Source: Notospermus geniculatus (taxonomy: Eukaryota > Nemertea > Pilidiophora > Heteronemertea > Lineidae). Taken from it: a stretch of DNA of 64,000 nucleotides. Below, piece by piece: positions 58,196 to 64,000 of this stretch. The notes under the pieces are model-generated. The model did no database searches and was not told the DNA's origin. It was given only the letters and a program-made list of their open reading frames with translations. The stretch spans positions 194,499-258,498 of the forward strand of contig NMRB01000177.1 in NCBI GenBank assembly GCA_002633025.1, in the 5' to 3' direction. Every line of letters starts with the position of its first letter. Position 1 is the stretch's first letter. Both the position numbers and the translations under genes were made by a program.

Positions 58196-61100
58196 ATGGC
58201 GGCGGAAATGACAACCAAACAAAAGGGTCCGCTGTGTAAAGTTTGCGGTGATGAATCATCTGGATTTCACTATGGCGTCGACTCCTGCGAGGGGTGTAAG
58301 GGCTTCTTCCGCCGCTGCATTACGCAGGGGATGATGCATCGGTGCGCCAATAGCGAGAAATGTGAGATAACGCCATTTACGAGAAACAGTTGTCAATATT
58401 GCCGTCTGAAGAAATGTTTTCAGGTTGGAATGTCACGGGAAGGTACGTTGTGCAAGATTTGTTCGTATTGTGTTGGCTGAGAAATACAACTTTACACTGG
58501 CTTCATGCTCTATTATATTGTAATGATGCATTCGGTAGATGCCTTGCATCTGTTGAGATTTGCAGCACTGCTTTGCATCGGCTGTATTGCTCACTTTATA
58601 ATGACACCCAGACCAAAAAATAATCTTGCTCTTCAGTCCATGCAATGATCTGTTTCATATTTTTTTCAGCCTCACGCCTTGGCAGACGACCGAAACGATT
58701 GAAAGTTGGAGAACAGAGTAGTTTGAAAGTTGCACCAAAGATAGCGCCCTATCCTGCCCTCGATCCCCAAACTCTCAGTCAGTTACGTATGGCGGAACTT
58801 CAGCGCTTGTTACGGGCAACGAATGGCAAACAACCCAATTTCCCATTGACTATGATGCCTAACTATCAGCAGGAATCGTACCAATGCAACACAGGGATGC
58901 CGGCAATGCAGGATTACACAAATCAAAGTATTAGTAATTTCAATAACAATACAGATTACATGTATAACAAATATGATAATTGTATGAAAGTTCAGTATGG
59001 AAATCAGGTGAACCAGTATCCACCTAATACAATGAGTATGGGGATGGGCATGCCTCAGCAGTATCCACAGAACTTTAAGGAGGAATTTAGGTCGTCTTGT
59101 ATGGCGCAGCAGCCGCCACCAGATGTCACTACGACTACCATGTCGAATATCATGCAACCTCAAACTCCGGTCAATATCAATGAAACATGCATGAGTATAG
59201 TACAAGATATCCCGCTGGTCGAGCCCATTGAAAATGGCCCGAAAATGGAGCCGATAAGCCCGTCGACAAGTACAATGTTACCGGAAAGCTCAACAGAATT
59301 ATCACAGAGTATGCAAATGTTTATGAACCTTCCTCCAGACATTGATTCATTGGTNNNNNNNNNNNNNNNNNNNNNNNNNNNNNNNNNNNNNNNNNNNNNN
59401 NNNNNNNNNNNNNNNNNNNNGGGGGGGGGGGGGGGGGGGGGGGGGCGTGCGCCGGGCACGCCCCCCCTTGGATCCGCCACTGTTGTGTTGTATTAGATGT
59501 TTCCATCAGGGCTGAAGGCCATAGCATTCTTGGCCCTGGTATATGTAAGTTCGACCAAATCAAAATCCATGGAATGATTGTTTATTCAAAGATGCTCCAC
59601 TATGCCATGTCTTTTAACTCCTTTGTTTCCAACAATTAGATGATGGCGCTGTACCAGATTGACCCAAACTCTGTAAGTTTAACCATGTTTAACTTTGAGC
59701 TTGTCTTTGCTTGCTTAACTTGTCTTTGCTTGCTTAACTTGTCTTTACTTGCTTCTCACTTGCTGGTGCCAGATTATAGGTGTAGATTTAGTTTGCTGGG
59801 GTGCACCCCCTCCCCATATTTTGGTAGATGGCTATTTGGAGCCTGGCACTTGGCATCTCTTACCTGTGCCCTATGTATTCAGCATTTGAAAGTCTAAAAA
59901 TTATCCAGAAATCCTTGATCCACCCCTGGCTTGTTTTAGGGAGTCACGTTGATAGCAGGAACCCTACGCTGCGCAGAACAAGAGAATTATTGCAACGTTC
60001 TCTGCATGAGAAGAACCATTTGGCCATTGCAAAATCAATGCCATTTATTGCTTATAGCCTGCTTGACGTTTGGATGACTTGCATGGAATACACCTGTTTT
60101 GAACATTCTGAAAAGCAATTCAGAATTTTAGAAAATTGCAATTAGATTTTTTCCCCCCGAAGTACATGTAGCATGCTATGTCATTTGTGAGTGATGCTTT
60201 GGAATTTGTGTTCAAAGGTACCCCGGTACATGTATTTCTTTCCCTTGCATTCAGTTTTACTAATTGATGTGTGTGTGTCTACATGTATAAGTCATCACAA
60301 ATTCACCCTGAGAATCTGTCATTCCAGACTGAGCCAGTTCCCTATGAAGTGTGGCAGAGGTTTCTAGACAACATGGTACCAATCATAACCAGGGTGGTGA
60401 AGTTCTGCAAGTATCTCCCTGGCTTCATTGAACTCCCACAAGAAGATCAGATTCGTCTGATCAAGCAGGGTTCGTTCGAAGTGATGATCACTCGGTTTTG
60501 TATGCTCGTGGATGATATCAAGGAGACGATGTTCGACCCGAACTTAGAGGACAACATCCCAAGGTGTGTATTGCTTAATATAGACCATTCTCAAATTCGC
60601 AGATCTGCGCATTTCTGCCGAAATCTCAACCATAATCTCGATCTCAAACTGGCTGACATGACGCCATCCATGATTCAGCAGTGGTCAACTCTGACGCAAC
60701 GTCTTCAACGTCACTGTCATGGGGTTGTCTGCATCATGCCGTTCAGCTTCAGATCGGGGTTATGGTTGAGATTTCGGCGGAAATGCGCAGATCTTTGTCG
60801 TTTACGTCAATTTGAGAACGGTCTATTACCAGGTAGTAGAGAAGGTAGTGCTGCTAAATTACATCAATAATGGGTGGAAACTGAGAGGAAATTTGTGTGC
60901 ATTGTACCCACTCAGGTCCAGTGGTGCTGGACTGGATGAAACTGTACAATTCTGCAAAAAAAGTAAGACACTTCTTTGTCTTTTACAGGGCGTTCATTAG
61001 AAAGATGCCAATTGGAAGCTTCTTTGATGAATTCTTCAACATCGCTGCCAAAGTGAACCCGCTGAAATTGACAAGGCCAGAGATGGGTCTCTTCACGGGA

Positions 61101-61988
61101 GTGATGATTATGTCTCCAGGTGAGGACGTTTATTGTCATTGTCAATTTGATTATCAAGTCTGAAGTTTTCGATGTTATTTTCAGGGTGCGGTCTTCGCCC
61201 TGAGCTTGTACATCATTGTTAATAGCAATGTACTGTATATGCAGATATTTTCACGGGATAATATTTCACGAATTGAACATTTTTTCCTGTTTCGTGTGGA
61301 TTAATGTTCGCGTCAAGGGCAGGGAAGGGAACTGAATGGGATTGTTTGGGGGAAACTTTTAAGTGCGCATTAATATTCGCGGTGAAATTTTGATTTCGCG
61401 ATTTTTGCGAGAATTTTTACGCGCGAAAATATTTGAGTATACGGTATATCAAGTGTACAAAGCAGGGGCTATACATTACTAATATTGTCTCATCTTCCTT
61501 TATGTTGCAGACCGTGCTGGATTGCATAACTATAAGGCCATCAGCAAGTTGCAGTTTCTTTACCTCCAAGCATTTCATACTTACATTACAAGAACTTACT
61601 CAGGTAGGTGATGGTATGATAGGGAGTTTTCAGAAAGCCGCCAAAATGCCGACGCAAACACCAAATCCATTGTTCGATGCCACGAAGAGAGCACCGAACA
61701 AAAGGATAGATGTTCGTGTTGGCGTTTCGGGGGATTTGCGAAAATCTATAGTATGACTGGTCGTAGAAACTCATGAACTCTACCAAAAAAGGCCAAACCT
61801 TTGATTTTTTTAACGTTTCTTGATTTCCAGAGGATTCCATGTTCTACAAGGCAATCGAGGTCATACCTCTTCTTCGGAAGATCAACACGACACATGCCCA
61901 AGTATTGAATAATATCAAAATGAAAATTCCTGATGCGGCATCCCATTTCCCAGAGCTCCATCAAGAGGTATTCGATGGTGAAGTATAG
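58196..61988 (+). CDS. NR1-type nuclear hormone receptor (divergent orphan, Rev-erb/E75/ROR-like)
   Basis: Exons 58196-58442, 58670-59352, 59640-59672, 60328-60563, 60989-61119, 61511-61603 and 61831-61988 join in frame to 526 residues. The DNA-binding domain (residues 12-80) has zinc ligands Cys14/17/31/34 and Cys50/56/66/69 and P-box CEGCKG. The C-terminal extension [11 protein letters not shown] resembles the minor-groove arm of monomer-binding NR1 receptors. Residues about 100-310 are rich in Asn, Gln, Met and Pro. The ligand-binding domain keeps the signature [20 protein letters not shown], then [15 protein letters not shown], and ends [10 protein letters not shown], an AF-2 activation helix. 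Unusual: FFRRC rather than FFRRS, and RNSC where most family members have RNRC or RNKC. Rev-erb lacks helix 12 and this protein has it, so it is probably not a Rev-erb orthologue; a lineage-specific NR1 group is possible. The exon 2 donor GT abuts an N gap. Confidence 0.92.
59353..59639. mobile_element. Intron with 66-N gap and G-rich MITE relic
   Basis: Ns at 59355-59420 are followed by a G-run of about 25 and a GGATCCGCCAC end (to about 59481) like that of the element at 56049-56193. The gap therefore probably covers the rest of the MITE. GT at 59353 reads as the donor of the preceding exon. The frames MADPRGG... on the minus strand and VPGARPPPP-type peptides here are translation artefacts of this repeat. 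Confidence 0.6.
60580..60826. mobile_element. MITE family A, copy 4, in a ligand-binding-domain intron
   Basis: Best-preserved copy: ATAGACCATTCTCAAATT at the left and AATTTGAGAACGGTCTAT at the right, inner arms GCAGATCTGCGCA and TGCGCAGATC. It starts about 16 bp after the donor of the 60328-60563 exon. An open frame that runs from the exon into the element (to 60870) is intron read-through. Confidence 0.85.
61227..61446. mobile_element. Inverted-repeat element rich in CGCGAAAAT words
   Basis: The left end TACTGTATATGCAGATATTTT is matched in inverse by AAAATATTTGAGTATACGGTA at the right. Inside are repeated TTCGCG, GCGAAATTT and CGCGAAAAT words. It is about 220 bp, non-coding, in the intron between the two penultimate receptor exons. 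Confidence 0.65.
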
Positions 61989-64000
61989 GATGATAAATTG
62001 GCGGAATTCTTCCTAGAATTATTTGATGAGATGTGCTTGTTAGACGTGCTACAGTGCTGCCGATGTGGACGAAATGAAGGTGCTGTGACATTGCTGGCTG
62101 TGGGATAAGATTGCCCGCTGTCACTGGTGTACGTCAGCACTGTGCAATTCAGGTAGAATCTGTATTGCTCGTGTTCTGCAATCTGGGTGAAAAATCATGA
62201 TTTCACTTCATGTACCATAAACATTACGATATTTAAGCATGATGCTCACAACTCCTGCTTGTACTTAACAGAGAGCAATCATCTTGTACGTCTGCTCGGG
62301 CATTGCGCTGACAATGTGATTGTTCTCACAAACATTTGGACCTCTGATCTCGATTTATAGCAACGTGACAGGGTTAAATGCATGACTTATATTTCAATAT
62401 TTTGATTATTGTTGTAAAGTTTTCCATGTTGGAACAGGGTACCAGTATGTGCTAGTATGCAAAAGATTCTGTACTCAATCACAACCAGCATTATACACTG
62501 GCACTTTGTACTACTGCCGTGTGTCATGTGGACTGAGAATATTGACAAGCATTTGAAGGAGTATCCTTCAGGGTGCAAAATCGATTGAATTATCCTCATA
62601 TAATTTTGCATGAAACTGAAATATTTGGAAAAATGGAAAATATTGTTTGCTGCTGCTTGGCAATCAACCCTCCTGTGGTGAAAGGTAGTGGTGGTGATCA
62701 GTGGGAGCATGTGTAATAGAAATAATAGCTGAACTCGACACTACATTGTACTTGGTAGTGTAAGAAAGAGCTGTTCCTTCAATCAACCATGCTTCCCTTG
62801 ATTACTCGTGGCAATGCCACCTTTATCATCGAAGGGCAAAGTCAATTTATGGTTTACCGGTACCGTAATCATGTTTATGCATGGACAATCAAAGAATTAT
62901 TGTGAGTAATAATGGTGCACTATGGCTTATATTGTTGTTTATATGTTGACTCCAGTTACAAGTTGAAAAAATGCCTTTGGAATCGAATACCAGCTCAGAA
63001 CAAGGATGATTAAATTGGTGGTACAGGCTATTAACTATTGTTCAAGTCGACTTTACTCACAGCGGAGATATTTATGATGGTTTGGCTGGTTCACTGCTTG
63101 TTACATATCAGTATTACAACTATTGGAAACCTGCTGAATGGGATTGTCTCAAACTCAAGTCATTATGCCTATTTCATTTCTTTCAAGTTAAAAATCAGCT
63201 TGTTTACTTTCTAGGCAAAAAGCCAAACACTTTCTCAAAATATTGACCCCTTAATTTGCAATCCGTTTTGATCTCAAGCTTTTCCTCCAGTTCAGCAGAA
63301 ACTCTGTGACTCCTGTTTGTAAGTTTGTGTTACTTGAACCCTTTTACAACGTATTCAACCTTAAATCAAGGACAGAGCTGAAAAAGACAATCAGGGTATG
63401 AAGAGGTGTATTATGTAGTTTAGCTGTTGGACAACGTTTTTTTGCTGCCATAAAATTTTTGATGTCCGGTTATGAGTGAATTATTGTTAAATGTACCATA
63501 CAGTATTACATTTACAGTAGTTCTACTAGCGCAGTGCATAGTTCATAGTATTCGTGAGAGCCACACTTTATATATGCAAGATATGATAAGTGTTGAACCT
63601 CATTTCAGAGGTTCCTGTGTCTACATGTAGTTCAGAAGTCTTGTAGCTGGAGTAGAATAATTCAATTACCCGGTAGTTTTAGAAAATTTTGGAGAAAAAT
63701 GTGCCATAGTCTGCGAAATATTGCTGCAGCTGATTGGGAGTGAGTGCAAACTCTAGGTTTTCCGGCCTTATTCTTCATCATGTTCTTATCATCGATGCTT
63801 TTCAATCTACTGTGCCATGTGAAGGGCCCATAAAATGGGCCTGTTTTAGCAACATTCACAATTTTTTTCATTGGAAGATGTTCTTTTTCTGTTGAAATAG
63901 GCATACCGGGTGTTTTGCCATGTGTATCATGTGGCTGTCTTGTCAAGGCAGACCAGCTGTTTATGCCATATGTAGCTTTTGCCTTCCTTTCAAGTTGAAT
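61989..64000 (+). other. 3' UTR and downstream of the nuclear receptor
   Basis: AT-rich, non-coding sequence, probably mostly 3' UTR. I found no clear AATAAA; an ATTAAA at about 63011 is a weak candidate. The minus-strand frame at 63662-63946 has no recognisable domain. Confidence 0.4.

Noticed and set aside
59160-59563. Gly- and Pro-rich frames around the N gap
   Set aside because: Translations of a G-run and MITE terminus; the motif [11 protein letters not shown] is a known type of repeat-derived artefact.
60271-60870. 199-codon frame suggesting a longer ligand-binding exon
   Set aside because: It is correct only for 60328-60563; the rest reads through the donor into a MITE.
60328-61988. 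Haem-binding Rev-erb/E75-type ligand-binding domain
   Set aside because: A histidine at the expected C-terminal position (TTHAQ) also occurs in non-haem NR1 receptors, and helix 12 is present, unlike Rev-erb; no support for haem.

Overview
This window is a piece of an animal nuclear genome, most likely a marine invertebrate deuterostome such as an echinoderm or hemichordate. It carries intron-rich genes with canonical GT/AG splice sites, clear vertebrate orthologues, many short TIR/MITE and tRNA-SINE relics, frequent AGGCCTA words and scattered assembly Ns. The clade is an inference: the gene families say bilaterian, and the repeat flavour only suggests the lineage.

Layout. At 809-3535 (-) is an unrecognised gene with an N-terminal helical/coiled-coil part and a long proline/serine-rich tail. 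It is divergent from PPP4R2 (protein phosphatase 4 regulatory subunit 2, 5171-8288, +, six exons rebuilt in frame). FBXL14 (F-box/LRR protein, 12956 down to an assembly gap at 12222, -) faces VEZT (vezatin, 13737-18840, +, thirteen exons) head to head. Their 780-bp shared promoter interval holds a two-subtype 105-109-bp minisatellite with six CTCF-core-like sites. VEZT converges on AUH (methylglutaconyl-CoA hydratase, eight exons, 36053 down to 20883, -), whose 10-kb first intron contains SINEs, MITEs, a 0.4-kb palindrome, a CCAAT/TATA promoter-like block and a 130-bp satellite rich in nuclear-receptor half-sites.

From about 36.1 to 58.2 kb I recognise no known gene. The stretch holds a 2.1-kb duplicated block split by an assembly gap, several tandem repeats, hairpin MITEs and a pogo/Tigger-like insertion into a tandem array. 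The last gene (58196-61988, +) is an NR1-type nuclear receptor with DNA-binding domain, Asn/Gln/Met-rich hinge, a 33-nt microexon and a full ligand-binding domain ending in an AF-2 helix. An N gap and a MITE relic lie in one of its introns.

The genes do not form one pathway: they cover phosphatase regulation (PPP4R2), ubiquitin ligase substrate recognition (FBXL14), adherens junctions (VEZT), mitochondrial leucine catabolism (AUH) and transcription (nuclear receptor). What they share is architecture: head-to-head and tail-to-tail pairs with repeat-built regulatory intervals. I see no clearly new enzymatic or defence system. The strongest candidates for something undescribed are the CTCF-like promoter array, the half-site satellite, the cryptic promoter in AUH intron 1, the divergent nuclear receptor and the unrecognised 5' gene.
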